Counted from the stretch's first letter, positions 1 to 9,048 are shown. The stretch is DNA of 64,000 bases from Pseudomonas sp. URMO17WK12:I11 (GCF_007677725.1 NZ_VEDF01000008.1:124001-188000); one strand, 5' to 3'. A program made the numbers and translations. Notes: generated by a model not told the origin, from the letters alone.

Positions 1-710
1 ATCCCAGCCAGCCGCGCGACGCGCAGGCGCAGGCGCGCATCGAAGAGCATGTGCGCGCGCAACCGGCGGCGCCTTACTACATGGCCCAGGCCATTCTGGT
101 CCAGGAAGCGGCGCTCAAGCGGCTGGACGAGCAGAACAAGCAGCTGGAGGCCGAGCTCAAGCAGGCCCGTGCCCAACTCGAAGCCAGCCGCAGCAGCAGT
201 GGCAACAGTGGCGGTGGCTTCCTTTCGAGCATCTTCGGTGCTGGCGCCCGCGACCCGCAGCCCGCCGCGCAACCTCAGCCACAGGCGCAGCGCCCCAGTG
301 CCGCGGCCGCCCCAGGCGGTGGCTGGCGCGAACCCAGCGCGCCGGGCTTTGCCCAGCCCCAAGCGCCAGCGCAGTCGCAGCAACCCGGCTTCGCTGCAGC
401 GCCGGCCCGTGGCGGGGCCAGCAGTTTCCTCGGTGGCGCCATGCAGACCGCCGCAGGCGTTGCCGGCGGCGTTCTGCTGGCGCAAGGTGTGAGCAGCTTG
501 TTCAACCACCATGCGCAACCTGAAGAAGTGGTCGAGGTGCTCAAGGAAGAACCGGCGCCTGCCAGCGATACAGGGGGCTGGAACGACCCCGGCGCCCAGC
601 AGCAGGTCGCCGACGATGGCGCCTGGAACAACGACCAGGGCGGCTGGGCCGACACCGATTACGGCAGCGATGATGGCGGCTTCTTCTCCGATGACGATAC
701 CTTCGTCTGA
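1..710 (+). CDS. DUF2076 family periplasmic-type protein (5' end outside window)
   Basis: The reading frame is already open at the first base and ends with TGA at 708-710, so the true start lies upstream. The visible part opens with an alpha-helical stretch containing APYYMAQAILVQEAALKRL, typical of the DUF2076 family, followed by a short coiled coil with repeated E/K/Q. A Pro/Gln/Ala-rich linker, a Gly/Ala segment (around FLGGAMQTAAGVAGG) and a very acidic Asp/Gly tail ending in DDTFV complete it. DUF2076 proteins are described as putative periplasmic ligand-binding sensors, but their role is unknown. The first ATG in the window is internal. The family call is good; no function is assigned. 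Confidence 0.8.
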   Translation, partial: PSQPRDAQAQARIEEHVRAQPAAPYYMAQAILVQEAALKRLDEQNKQLEAELKQARAQLEASRSSSGNSGGGFLSSIFGAGARDPQPAAQPQPQAQRPSAAAAPGGGWREPSAPGFAQPQAPAQSQQPGFAAAPARGGASSFLGGAMQTAAGVAGGVLLAQGVSSLFNHHAQPEEVVEVLKEEPAPASDTGGWNDPGAQQQVADDGAWNNDQGGWADTDYGSDDGGFFSDDDTFV

Positions 711-772
711 TCGCTCTGGCATACTGGCGGCCTTGCAAGGGCGTGTGGCGCCCGTCGTGACGAGGTTTGAAG

Positions 773-1252
773 GTGAAAAAGATCGCGCTGTTCGCCGATG
801 TGCAGAACCTCTACTACACCGTGCGCCAGGCCCATGGCTGCCATTTCAACTACACCGCGCTGTGGCAGGCGGTCAGCGCCGAAGGCCAGATCGTCGAGGC
901 GGTGGCGTATGCCATCGATCGGGGTGACAGCAAGCAACAGCAGTTCCAGCAGATCCTGCGCAACCTGGGTTTCGAGGTGCGCCTGAAACCGTTCATCCAG
1001 CGCAGCGACGGCTCGGCCAAGGGCGACTGGGACGTGGGCATCACCCTGGATGTGATCGATGCGGCCAGCCGCGTCGATCAGGTGGTGCTGGCCTCCGGCG
1101 ATGGCGATTTCGACCTGCTGCTCGAACGCGTGATCCAGCGCCACGGCACCGAGGCGGTGGTGTATGGCGTGCCCGGCCTTACCGCCCTGTCGCTGGTGCG
1201 CGCCGCCAGCCGCTACGTGCCCATCGAGGGCGCACTGTTACTCAAGCACTGA
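773..1252 (+). CDS. NYN domain (LabA/DUF88-type) protein, putative PIN-like nuclease
   Basis: The protein of about 159 aa has the NYN/LabA pattern: KIALFADVQNLYY at the N-terminus with the first acidic residue, DVGITLDVIDAA in the middle, and VVLASGDGDFDLLLERV with the later acidic cluster. NYN domains share the PIN/FEN nuclease fold and use these Asp residues to bind Mg2+; RNA cleavage is the usual inference. I chose the GTG at 773 because GAGG at 762-765 sits about 7 bases upstream, whereas the TTG at 767 has no ribosome binding site. The gene ends 8 bases before the exonuclease gene, so the two are probably co-transcribed. Confidence 0.85.
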   Translation: MKKIALFADVQNLYYTVRQAHGCHFNYTALWQAVSAEGQIVEAVAYAIDRGDSKQQQFQQILRNLGFEVRLKPFIQRSDGSAKGDWDVGITLDVIDAASRVDQVVLASGDGDFDLLLERVIQRHGTEAVVYGVPGLTALSLVRAASRYVPIEGALLLKH

Positions 1253-1260
1253 AGGTCTTC

Positions 1261-1866
1261 ATGGAACGCATCGCTGTCATCGACTTCGAAACCACCGGCA
1301 TTTCCCCTGGTACCGGCTGCCGCGCCACGGAAGTGGCGGTGGTGATGCTCGAGCGTGGTCGCATCGTCGAGCGTTACCAGAGCCTGATGAACGCAGGCGT
1401 GCCGGTGCCGGCGTTCGTGGCCGGCCTGACCGGTATCACCACAGCCATGCTGCGCAGCGCGCCGCCGGTGGATCAGGTGATGAACGAAGTGGCCGAGTTC
1501 GTCGGCGCGACGCCGCTGCTGGCGCACAACGCGGCATTCGACCAGAAATTCTGGGACTTCGAGCTGGGCCGCATCGGCCGTAGTCGCAGCCAGTCGTTCG
1601 CCTGCTCCTTGCTGCTCTCGCGGCGTCTGCTGCCGGCCGCGCCCAACCACAAGCTGGGCACCCTGACCCGTTGGGCTGGCTTGCCGCACACCGGCACCGC
1701 GCACCGGGCCATGGCCGATGCGGAAATGGCCGCCAATCTGTTGCAGCACCTGGCCGGGGTTCTGCGCCAAAGCCACGGTGTCGAGCAGCTGTCGCATGAT
1801 CTGCTGTGCCGTCTGCAGAAAGTGCCAGCGGCCAAGGTGCGCGACGCCCTGGCCAAGTACGCCTGA
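1261..1866 (+). CDS. DnaQ-like DEDDh 3'-5' exonuclease
   Basis: This 201-aa protein carries the three Exo motifs of the DnaQ/RNase T superfamily. Exo I is VIDFETTG (residues 6-13, Asp and Glu ligands), Exo II is LLAHNAAFDQKFWD near residue 85, and Exo III is TAHRAMADAEMA near residue 150 with the catalytic His and last Asp. It should remove nucleotides from 3' ends in a two-metal reaction. It resembles stand-alone exonucleases rather than the 240-aa polymerase III epsilon subunit, because the C-terminal polymerase-binding extension is missing. The substrate (DNA or RNA) is not visible. It directly follows the NYN gene. Confidence 0.88.
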   Translation: MERIAVIDFETTGISPGTGCRATEVAVVMLERGRIVERYQSLMNAGVPVPAFVAGLTGITTAMLRSAPPVDQVMNEVAEFVGATPLLAHNAAFDQKFWDFELGRIGRSRSQSFACSLLLSRRLLPAAPNHKLGTLTRWAGLPHTGTAHRAMADAEMAANLLQHLAGVLRQSHGVEQLSHDLLCRLQKVPAAKVRDALAKYA

Positions 1867-1975
1867 CCGCATTCGCTAAAGTGTGCTGCTCGATTCGAGC
1901 GGTTTTGTAGCTTATGTTCACCGTGCTGGCGCTCTAGACTCGGTCACCCGAAAACGGATTTCAGAGTTGCCTGCC

Positions 1976-2890
1976 ATGCCTGCCTCACGTCGCTTCCCGC
2001 TGTTGCTCATCGGCGCCTTCCTGGCCTTGTACCTGGTCTGGGGCTCGACCTACCTGTTCATTCGCATTGGCGTGGCGTCGTGGCCACCGCTGTTGATGGC
2101 CGGGGTGCGCTTCATCATCGCCGGTGGCCTGTTGTACGGCTTTCTGCGCTGGCGCGGTGTACCGGCACCGACCTGGGCGCAGTGGCGCTCGGCAGGCGCC
2201 ATCGGTTTTCTCCTGCTCAGCTGTGGCAATGGCGGGGTCACCGTGGCCGAACATGCTGGCGTCGCTTCCGGGGTCGCGGCACTGGCGATTGCCACGGTGC
2301 CGCTGTTCACCCTGGTCTTCGGCCTGTTGTTCGGTCAGCGCAATTCGCGCCTGGAATGGGCCGGCATCCTCCTCGGCCTGCTCGGCATCGCCTTGCTCAA
2401 CTTCGGCTCCAACCTGCAAGCCAGCCCGTTGGGCGCGGCGCTGATCCTGTTCGCCGCGGCGTCCTGGGCCTTCGGCTCGGTGTGGAGCAAAAGCCTGCCG
2501 CTGCCAGCAGGGCCGATGGCCAGTGCCGCCGAAATGCTGGTGGGCGGCGCCGTGCTGCTGCTGGGCAGCGCGCTGTCTGGCGAGCGCATGACGCAGATGC
2601 CCAGCGCTGCCGGCTGGGGCGCGCTGGCCTACCTGGTGTTGTTCGGATCGATTCTCGCCTTCAGCGCCTACATGTACCTGCTCAAGCACGTGCGCCCGGC
2701 GGCCGCCACCAGCTACGCCTACGTCAATCCGGCGGTGGCGGTGTTGCTGGGGATCGTCTTCGCCGGCGAACACATCGGTGCCGAGGAATGCCTGGCCATG
2801 GCGGTGATCATCGGCGCCGTGGTGCTGATCGGCTTGCCGCAGTGGCGCAAGGCGCCGGTGCGGCCGTTGCAGGGCGAAATCTGCAAGTAG
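1976..2890 (+). CDS. yedA: EamA/DMT superfamily transporter (YedA-like)
   Basis: The 304-aa protein is almost entirely hydrophobic, with about ten predicted membrane helices arranged as two EamA repeats. Landmarks are LYLVWGSTYLFIRIGVASWPP at the start and YAYVNPAVAVLLGIVFAGE near the end, both typical of drug/metabolite exporters of the YedA/RhaT type. The frame is open upstream to 1883, but MPASRRFPLLLIGAFLALYL from the ATG at 1976 matches the family N-terminus. Export of amino acids or drugs is the family expectation; the substrate cannot be read from the sequence. Symbol use is by resemblance. Confidence 0.85.
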   Translation: MPASRRFPLLLIGAFLALYLVWGSTYLFIRIGVASWPPLLMAGVRFIIAGGLLYGFLRWRGVPAPTWAQWRSAGAIGFLLLSCGNGGVTVAEHAGVASGVAALAIATVPLFTLVFGLLFGQRNSRLEWAGILLGLLGIALLNFGSNLQASPLGAALILFAAASWAFGSVWSKSLPLPAGPMASAAEMLVGGAVLLLGSALSGERMTQMPSAAGWGALAYLVLFGSILAFSAYMYLLKHVRPAAATSYAYVNPAVAVLLGIVFAGEHIGAEECLAMAVIIGAVVLIGLPQWRKAPVRPLQGEICK

Positions 2891-2946
2891 CCGGGGTGGT
2901 TGGGGTAAACTTGCCGCCTTCGCTGAACCCCCCTGACGGTATTGCC

Positions 2947-4278
2947 ATGAATTTCGCCCAACTCGGCCTGATCGAACCGCTGCTGCGCACCTTGCAGCAG
3001 CTCGACTACAGCACGCCCACCCCCGTCCAGGCCAAGGCCATCCCTGCCGTACTGGCAGGGCGCGACCTGATGGCCGCCGCCCAGACCGGCACTGGCAAGA
3101 CCGCAGGCTTTGCCCTGCCGGTGTTGCAGCGCCTGGCCTTGGAGGGTGAGAAGGTCGCCAGCAACTCGATCCGCGCGCTGGTGCTGGTGCCGACCCGCGA
3201 GCTGGCCGAGCAGGTGCACGCCAATGTCCGTGAGTATGCCGAGAACCTGCCGCTGAGCACCTACGCGGTCTACGGTGGGGTCAGCATCAACCCGCAGATG
3301 ATGAGGCTGCGCCGTGGGGTCGACCTGCTGGTGGCCACCCCCGGGCGTCTGCTCGACCTGTTTCGCCAGAACGCATTGAAGTTCAACCAGGTACAGACCC
3401 TGGTGCTCGATGAAGCCGACCGCATGCTCGACCTGGGCTTTGCCGAAGAACTGCAGGCGGTGTACGCCGCGCTGCCGCGCAAGCGCCAGACGCTGTTGTT
3501 CTCCGCCACCTTCTCCGAGCAGATCCGCGTGCTTGCCGGGCTGGCGCTGAACGATCCGTTGAGCATCGAGGTCAGCCCGCGCAACGCCGCCGCCAACACG
3601 GTCAAGCAGTGGCTGGTGCCGGTGGACAAGAAGCGCAAGGCCGACCTGTTCTGCCACTTGCTGCGCAAGCAGCGCTGGAAGCAGGTGCTGGTGTTCGCCA
3701 AGACCCGCAACGGGGTCGATCAACTGGTCGAGCGCTTGCTCGCGGAAGGCGTCAACGCCGACGGTATCCATGGTGACCGCCCCCAGGCCACCCGCCAGCG
3801 CGCCCTGGACAGCTTCAAGGCGCGTGAGATCCAGGTGCTGGTCGCCACCGACGTCGCCGCCCGCGGCCTGGATATCGACGACTTGCCGCTGGTGGTCAAC
3901 CTCGACCTGCCGATCGTCGCCGAAGACTATGTGCACCGCATCGGCCGCACCGGGCGTGCCGGTAACAAGGGTGAGGCCATCTCGCTGGTGTGCGCCGATG
4001 AGGTGCAGATGCTCTCGGCCATCGAGGTGCTGATCCGTCAGACCCTGCCGCGCCACGAAGAACCGGACTTCATCCCCGAGCACCGGGTGCCGATGACCGA
4101 CGCCAGCGGCCAGGTGATCAAGAAGCCGAAGAAGCCTAAGAAACCCAAGGAAAACGCCGCCAAGCGTGGCCTGGGGCGCTGGATGGACAGTGCCGACGGC
4201 AGTGCCAGTGAGCCAGCGGTGAAGGCCGTGCGCAAGGTGCCCAGCTTCAAAGGTGGCCCGCGCAAGCGCAAGCCCTGA
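2947..4278 (+). CDS. rhlE: DEAD-box ATP-dependent RNA helicase RhlE
   Basis: The 443-aa protein shows the full motif series: the Q motif (TPVQAKAIPAVLAGRDLMA), motif I AQTGTGKT, Ia PTRELAEQ, Ib TPGRLLDL, II DEAD, III SAT, IV VLVFAKTR, V VATDVAARGLDID and VI HRIGRTGRAG. The C-terminal 70 residues are Lys/Pro rich (repeats of KKPKKPK), a typical basic RNA-binding tail. RhlE helicases unwind short RNA duplexes during ribosome assembly and RNA decay. The frame runs upstream into yedA, but MNFAQLGLIEPLLRTL from the ATG at 2947 is the normal N-terminus. It is transcribed alone or with yedA, 56 bases upstream. Confidence 0.95.
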   Translation: MNFAQLGLIEPLLRTLQQLDYSTPTPVQAKAIPAVLAGRDLMAAAQTGTGKTAGFALPVLQRLALEGEKVASNSIRALVLVPTRELAEQVHANVREYAENLPLSTYAVYGGVSINPQMMRLRRGVDLLVATPGRLLDLFRQNALKFNQVQTLVLDEADRMLDLGFAEELQAVYAALPRKRQTLLFSATFSEQIRVLAGLALNDPLSIEVSPRNAAANTVKQWLVPVDKKRKADLFCHLLRKQRWKQVLVFAKTRNGVDQLVERLLAEGVNADGIHGDRPQATRQRALDSFKAREIQVLVATDVAARGLDIDDLPLVVNLDLPIVAEDYVHRIGRTGRAGNKGEAISLVCADEVQMLSAIEVLIRQTLPRHEEPDFIPEHRVPMTDASGQVIKKPKKPKKPKENAAKRGLGRWMDSADGSASEPAVKAVRKVPSFKGGPRKRKP

Positions 4279-4299
4279 GCTGCGTAAGCACCGGCGTGC

Positions 4300-5541
4300 T
4301 CAGCGCGCCGCGTGCAGCCATGCCGCCGCCGCTCGGCCAGCCTGCAGCCCGCTGGCGAAGCAGGCGGTGAGCAGATAGCCGCCGGTCGGCGCCTCCCAGT
4401 CGAGCATCTCGCCGGCGCAGAACACGCCTGGCATGGCGCGCAGCATCAAGCCGGCGTCCAGCGCTTCGAAGCGCACGCCACCGGCGCTGCTGATTGCCTC
4501 ATCCAACGGCCGCGTGCTGATCAAGGTGATCGGCAATGCCTTGATCGCCTGCGCCAGCGCCTGTGGATCAGTGAAGGTCGCAGGCGTTGTCAGTTCGCGC
4601 AGTAACCCTGCCTTGACCCCATCGATGCCTAATTGACCGTGCAAGTGCTTGGCCATGGAGCGCGATCCGCGCGGCTTGGCCAGTGCCTGGGCGATCTTGT
4701 CCACAGGCTTGTCCGGTAGCAGGTCGAGCAGCAGCTGGGCATGCCCGGTGCGTTCGATGGCCTGGCGCAGTTGCGCCGACCAGGCGTACACCAGGCTGCC
4801 CTCAACGCCTTGCGCCGTGAGGATGAACTCACCTTTGCGCGGGGTCATGCCGGGCATGCTCAGAGCGATGTTCTTGAGTGGCGCCCCGGCGAACTTATCC
4901 ACCAGCAGTGCGCTCCAGCCTTGCACCTCGAATCCGCAATTACTCGGGCGCAGCGGCGAGATATCCACAGCACGTTCGCTAAGCATGGGTTGCCAGCTGC
5001 CATCGGAACCCAGGCGTGCCCAGCTTGCGCCACCCAAGGCGAGCACCACGGCATCGGCGTGCACACGCAACTCGCCTTGTGGATAAGCGATGCGCAGACT
5101 GCCATCATCATTCCAGCCCAGCCAGCGGTGGCGGGTGTGGATAACCACGCCTTGGTCGCGCAGGCGCTTGAGCCAGGCGCGCAACAGCGGCGCGGCTTTC
5201 ATGTCGGTAGGGAACACGCGGCCCGAGGTGCCGATGAACGTTTCAATGCCCAGGTCGTGGATCCACTGGCGCAGCGCATCGGCATCGAACCCGCGCAGCA
5301 GCTGTTCGATCTCGCCTTGGCGCTCAGCGTAACGCGCCACGAACTGTGGATAAGCTTCCGAGTGGGTGATGTTCATGCCGCCGACCCCGGCCAGCAGGAA
5401 CTTGCGACCTACCGAGGGCATGGCGTCGAACACCTGCACGTCGATGCCCGCCTGGGCCATGGCCTCGGCGGCCATGAGGCCGGCAGGGCCGCCGCCGATG
5501 ACGACGGCCGAGGAGGGGAATGCGGGGGATTTATCAGGCAT
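4300..5541 (-). CDS. BaiN/TIGR03862-type NAD(P)/FAD-dependent oxidoreductase
   Basis: The 413-aa flavoprotein begins with a Rossmann FAD-binding motif (VVIGGGPAGLMAAEAMAQAG, residues 13-32) and contains GVGGMNITHSE near residue 55, ALGGASWARLGSDGSW near 170 and a C-terminal GEMLDWEAPTGGYLLTACF FAD-contact motif. These are hallmarks of the HI0933/BaiN/RdsA family. TIGR03862 members are cytosolic proteins of unknown substrate, often annotated as aminoacetone oxidase or NAD(P)/FAD-dependent oxidoreductase. It is convergent with rhlE, from which 21 bases separate it. Confidence 0.9.
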   Translation of the reverse strand: MPDKSPAFPSSAVVIGGGPAGLMAAEAMAQAGIDVQVFDAMPSVGRKFLLAGVGGMNITHSEAYPQFVARYAERQGEIEQLLRGFDADALRQWIHDLGIETFIGTSGRVFPTDMKAAPLLRAWLKRLRDQGVVIHTRHRWLGWNDDGSLRIAYPQGELRVHADAVVLALGGASWARLGSDGSWQPMLSERAVDISPLRPSNCGFEVQGWSALLVDKFAGAPLKNIALSMPGMTPRKGEFILTAQGVEGSLVYAWSAQLRQAIERTGHAQLLLDLLPDKPVDKIAQALAKPRGSRSMAKHLHGQLGIDGVKAGLLRELTTPATFTDPQALAQAIKALPITLISTRPLDEAISSAGGVRFEALDAGLMLRAMPGVFCAGEMLDWEAPTGGYLLTACFASGLQAGRAAAAWLHAAR

Positions 5542-5689
5542 GGTCGACGGCAGGCTGTGGAAAAGATCGCCATTCTAACGCAGCACGCCACCTGCGAGCA
5601 CTGGTCAAAAAATGATCACAGTCCTGCAGGGCTTGCCGGCATTGGGCTGCAGCGCCTTTCCCGCAGGTTATCCACAAGCGGCTCCACAG

Positions 5690-6604
5690 TCATTGTGAAC
5701 AACCGATGACCCGCGCGGCACTGTGGTGGAGGATGCCGTGGCGCCTGGCCAAGGCCTCGCGGTCTTTGCTATAGCCGCCACCAATCACCCCGGCTACCGG
5801 GATGTCACGCCCCAGGCAATGGCGCAGCACCCGCTCATCGCGGGCTGCCACGCCTTGATCGGTGAGTTGCAGATAGCCCAGGGCGTCGTCCTTGTGCACA
5901 TCGACACCCGCGTCGTACAGCACCAGGTCGGGCTGGTACAGCGGCAGCAGGTAGTTGAGCGCATCGTCCACCACTTGCAGGTAGGCGGCATCGCCCATGC
6001 CGCGCGGCAACGGGATATCCCAGTCGCTCTGGGCCTTGCGCGCCGGGAAGTTCTGTTCGCAGTGCAGCGACACGGTGATGGCTTCGGGCGTGTCTTCGAG
6101 CATGCGCGCAGTGCCATCGCCCTGGTGTACATCGCAGTCGAAGATCAGCACCCGCTGCACGCGTCCGGCCGCCAGCAGGTAACGGCTGATCACCGCCAGG
6201 TCGTTGAAGATGCAGAAACCGGCCGGGTGATCGTAGTGGGCATGGTGGGTGCCACCGGCCAAGTGGCAGGCAATGCCATGCTGCAGTGCCAGCTCGGCGG
6301 TCAGCAGCGAGCCGCCCACTGCGCGCACGGTGCGCCGCGCCAATGCCTCGCTCCACGGTAGACCGAGACGGCGCTGGTCCTCGCGCGACAGCTCGCCGTT
6401 CATGTAGCGCTCGATGTAGCTCGGCTCATGGGCCAGGGCAAGGATGTCGTTGGGGCAGATCTGCGGGCGCAGCAGGGCCTCGTCGGTGGTCAGCCCGCTG
6501 TGCACCAGGTGGTCGTGCAGCAGACGGAACTTGTCCATCGGAAAGCGATGCTCGGCTGGGAATTCTGGGCTGTAGTCATCGTGGTAGATCAGCGGCAGCG
6601 GCAT
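5690..6604 (-). CDS. Histone deacetylase family (class II/AcuC-like) hydrolase
   Basis: The 304-aa protein contains the zinc-site motifs of the arginase/deacetylase fold: GTHHAHYDHPAGFCIFNDLAV near residue 120, FDCDVHQGDGTA near 155 (Asp and His ligands) and LVLYDAGVDVHKDDALG near 240. Bacterial members deacetylate acetyl-lysine, acetylpolyamines or similar amides. The start was set at the ATG at 6604 (MPLPLIYHDDYSPEFP) because this is where family similarity begins; the frame stays open to 6838 but that extension is Arg/Gly-rich and unlikely. It lies divergent from the GNAT gene at 6742. Confidence 0.9.
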   Translation of the reverse strand: MPLPLIYHDDYSPEFPAEHRFPMDKFRLLHDHLVHSGLTTDEALLRPQICPNDILALAHEPSYIERYMNGELSREDQRRLGLPWSEALARRTVRAVGGSLLTAELALQHGIACHLAGGTHHAHYDHPAGFCIFNDLAVISRYLLAAGRVQRVLIFDCDVHQGDGTARMLEDTPEAITVSLHCEQNFPARKAQSDWDIPLPRGMGDAAYLQVVDDALNYLLPLYQPDLVLYDAGVDVHKDDALGYLQLTDQGVAARDERVLRHCLGRDIPVAGVIGGGYSKDREALARRHGILHHSAARVIGCSQ

Positions 6605-6741
6605 GGGTGGTTCGCAGTCAGGGCCAGGGCCAATCTTGCCAGTTATTGCCCCGCGCTGGCCAACCCTGGCCGCGCGCTGGGTAAAGCGCCAGGCCGCGCC
6701 TACGCTGTAGACTGAACGTCGGTAAAGCCGGAGTACACCCC

Positions 6742-7314
6742 ATGACCCCCATACTCCACCTGGAGAGCGCCCGCCTGGTATTGCGCCAATGGCAGGACGA
6801 CGACCTGCGCGAATTCGCCGCGATGTGCGCCGACCCACAGGTGATGCGCTATTTTCCTGCGCCGCTGACGCGCCTGGAGGCGGCGGCGTTGATCGGCCGT
6901 ATTCGCGGCCACTTCAACGAGTACGGCTTCGGCCTGTGGGCATTGGAGCGCAAGGACAGTGGCGCTTTCATCGGCATGACCGGGCTACTCAACGTCAACT
7001 TCGAGGCGCCGTTCGGCCCGGCGGTGGAGATCGGCTGGCGCCTGGCCCGGCGTCACTGGGGCCTGGGCTTTGCCAGCGAGGCGGCGTGGACCTGCCTGCG
7101 CTGCGCCTTCGCGCAGTTGCGCCTGGAGGAGGTGGTGTCCTTCACCACCGAGAGCAACCTGCCGTCGCAGAAGGTCATGCAGGCGATCGGCATGCAACAG
7201 GACCTGACGGGCAGCTTCGATCACCCACGCCTGCCGGCCGATCATCCGCTGCGTCGGCATGTGCTGTATCGCATGGACCGTGCGCACTGGGAACGGACCT
7301 TGCGCACTGAATGA
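6742..7314 (+). CDS. GNAT family N-acetyltransferase (RimJ/RimL-like)
   Basis: The 190-aa protein shows the RimJ/RimL type of GNAT fold: LESARLVLRQWQDDDLREF at the N-terminus, VEIGWRLARRHWGLGFASEA (acetyl-CoA binding loop) near residue 95, and VVSFTTESNLPSQKVMQAIGM near residue 133, the usual 'N..S..v..k.GF' end. It transfers acetyl groups from acetyl-CoA to an amine; the substrate may be a ribosomal protein terminus or a small molecule. The ATG at 6742 sits just upstream of the conserved LESARLVLR. The gene stands alone between the deacetylase-like gene and tesB. Confidence 0.88.
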   Translation: MTPILHLESARLVLRQWQDDDLREFAAMCADPQVMRYFPAPLTRLEAAALIGRIRGHFNEYGFGLWALERKDSGAFIGMTGLLNVNFEAPFGPAVEIGWRLARRHWGLGFASEAAWTCLRCAFAQLRLEEVVSFTTESNLPSQKVMQAIGMQQDLTGSFDHPRLPADHPLRRHVLYRMDRAHWERTLRTE

Positions 7315-7400
7315 ACGGCCACGCGCGGCGCCGATGACAAACCCTGTATCATTTCTCATCCCTGAAAGGTGCTTGCCGAAAGATGTTCAGCGCCTGTGAA

Positions 7401-7450
7401 ATCGAGCGTCGCTGCGCGGCGCATCGCGAGCAAGGCTCGCTCCTACGAGG
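7401..7450. repeat. REP-type palindrome upstream of tesB
   Basis: The stretch GCGCATCGCGAGCAAGGC followed by TCGCTCCTACGAGG has the same core (GCGCATCGCGAG..GCTCGCTCCTAC) as the REP elements repeated at 21131-22365. It is a single unpaired copy, only 11 bases from the tesB start, and its 3' end supplies AGGAG, the likely tesB ribosome binding site. Confidence 0.75.
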
Positions 7451-7460
7451 AGAACCCCCG

Positions 7461-8330
7461 ATGAGTCATGTGTTGGACGACCTGGTCGACCTGTTGAGCC
7501 TCGAGCCGATCGAGGAGAACCTGTTTCGCGGGCGCAGCCAGGACCTTGGCTTTCGCCAGCTGTATGGCGGCCAGGTGCTGGGCCAGTCGCTGTCGGCGGC
7601 CAGCCAGACGGTAGAAGATGCCCGCCACGTGCACTCGCTGCACGGCTACTTCCTGCGCCCCGGCGATGCCAGCTTGCCGGTGGTGTATTCGGTCGATCGC
7701 GTGCGTGATGGCGGCAGCTTCAGCACCCGGCGGGTGACGGCGATCCAGAAGGGCCAGCCGATCTTCACCTGCAGTGCGTCGTTCCAATATGACGAGGAAG
7801 GCTTCGAGCATCAGGTGCAGATGCCGGATGTGGTCGGCCCGGAGAACCTCGCCACCGAGGTCGAGCTGGCGCGTGCCCATGCCGATAAGCTGCCCGAGCG
7901 GATTCGCGACAAGGTGCTGTGCGCCAAGCCGATCGAGATTCGCCCGGTGAGCGAGCGCGACCCGTTCAACCCCAAGCCTGGCGACCCGGTGAAATACGCC
8001 TGGTTCCGCGCCGATGGCACGCTGCCGGATGTGCCGGCACTGCACAAATACCTGTTGGCCTACGCCTCGGATTTCGGCCTGTTGACCACTTCCTTGCTGC
8101 CCCATGGCAAATCGGTGTGGCAGCGCGACATGCAGATCGCCAGCCTCGATCATTCGCTGTGGTTCCACCACAACCTGCGCGCCGATGAGTGGCTACTGTA
8201 CGCCACCGACAGCCCTTGGGCCGGCAACGCGCGGGGCTTCTGCCGCGGCAGCATCTTCAATCGCGCCGGCCAGCTGGTCGCTTCGTCGACCCAGGAAGGG
8301 CTGATTCGCCACCGCAAGGACTGGGCATGA
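7461..8330 (+). CDS. tesB: Acyl-CoA thioesterase II
   Basis: The 289-aa protein is a double hotdog thioesterase of the TesB family. Diagnostic stretches are FRGRSQDLGFRQLYGGQVLG near residue 20, HSLHGYFLRPGD near 55 and SLDHSLWFHHNLRADEWLLY near 230, the last including the Asp used with Gln/Thr to activate water. It hydrolyses medium- and long-chain acyl-CoAs in the cytosol. The frame is open to 7383, but the ATG at 7461 has AGGAG at 7448-7452 and matches the family start. The stop overlaps the next gene by four bases (ATGA), so they form an operon. Confidence 0.93.
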   Translation: MSHVLDDLVDLLSLEPIEENLFRGRSQDLGFRQLYGGQVLGQSLSAASQTVEDARHVHSLHGYFLRPGDASLPVVYSVDRVRDGGSFSTRRVTAIQKGQPIFTCSASFQYDEEGFEHQVQMPDVVGPENLATEVELARAHADKLPERIRDKVLCAKPIEIRPVSERDPFNPKPGDPVKYAWFRADGTLPDVPALHKYLLAYASDFGLLTTSLLPHGKSVWQRDMQIASLDHSLWFHHNLRADEWLLYATDSPWAGNARGFCRGSIFNRAGQLVASSTQEGLIRHRKDWA

Positions 8331-8917
8331 GCCTGGGCCAGGTACGCAACTGGGTGTTCGACATGGACGGCACCCTCACCGTCGCCGTGCATGACTTCGC
8401 GGCCATTCGCGTGGCCCTGGACATCCCGCCACAAGACGACATTCTCGGGCACCTGGCGGCGCTGCCTGAAGCCGAGGCCGCCGCCAAGCATGCCTGGCTG
8501 CTGGAGCATGAACGCGACCTGGCGCTGGCATCGACGGCAGCCACCGGCGCGGTGGAGCTGGTGCGCGAGTTGGCCGGGCGCGGCTGCCGGCTGGGGATTC
8601 TTACCCGCAATGCCCGCGAGCTGGCCCATGTGACCCTCGAGGCGATCGGCCTGGCCGACTGCTTTGCGGTCGAGCACATCCTCGGGCGTGATGAGGCCGA
8701 GCCCAAGCCGAGCCCCGACGGCTTGGTGAGTATCGCCAGGGCCTGGGGCGTGGCGCCGGGCGAGATGGTGATGGTGGGCGATCATCAATTCGACTTGGCC
8801 TGCGGCCGGGCCGCTGGCGCGCGTACGGTGCTGGTCAACCTGCCGGATAACCCCTGGCCGGCGCTGACCGACTGGCACGCTGCCGATTGCCGAGCGTTGC
8901 AGGTGCTGCTGGGTTGA
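8327..8917 (+). CDS. HAD superfamily (IA) hydrolase
   Basis: The 196-aa protein has the haloacid dehalogenase motifs: motif I VFDMDGTLT with nucleophile Asp12 and Asp14, motif II ILTRNA near residue 88, and motifs III/IV EPKPSPDG then VMVGDHQFDLACGRAAGARTV near 150. It is likely a small-metabolite phosphatase of the phosphoglycolate type, with a helical cap between motifs I and II. The ATG at 8327 overlaps the tesB stop, so the gene is translationally coupled to tesB. The substrate is unknown. Confidence 0.88.
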   Translation: MSLGQVRNWVFDMDGTLTVAVHDFAAIRVALDIPPQDDILGHLAALPEAEAAAKHAWLLEHERDLALASTAATGAVELVRELAGRGCRLGILTRNARELAHVTLEAIGLADCFAVEHILGRDEAEPKPSPDGLVSIARAWGVAPGEMVMVGDHQFDLACGRAAGARTVLVNLPDNPWPALTDWHAADCRALQVLLG

Positions 8918-9048
8918 GGAGCGGCTTGCGGTCTTGCGTGTAATGAGCGGCTGACAAGCCAATACATTTGCGCACATCGACAGGGGATGGGGCTGGCTAG
9001 AATGCCCGGCTCCAGATGCGATTGATTCTCTTCAAGAGGATTTCCCCG

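Noticed and set aside
2080..2946. N-terminal extension of rhlE to 2080
   Set aside because: The extension overlaps yedA in another frame and is Arg/Gly-rich; RhlE proteins begin at MNFAQLGL-like sequence, here at 2947.
9000..9048. Fur box upstream of the ABC importer
   Set aside because: GCGATTGATTCTCTTC has only partial likeness to the GATAAT hexamer series, so iron control is not claimed.
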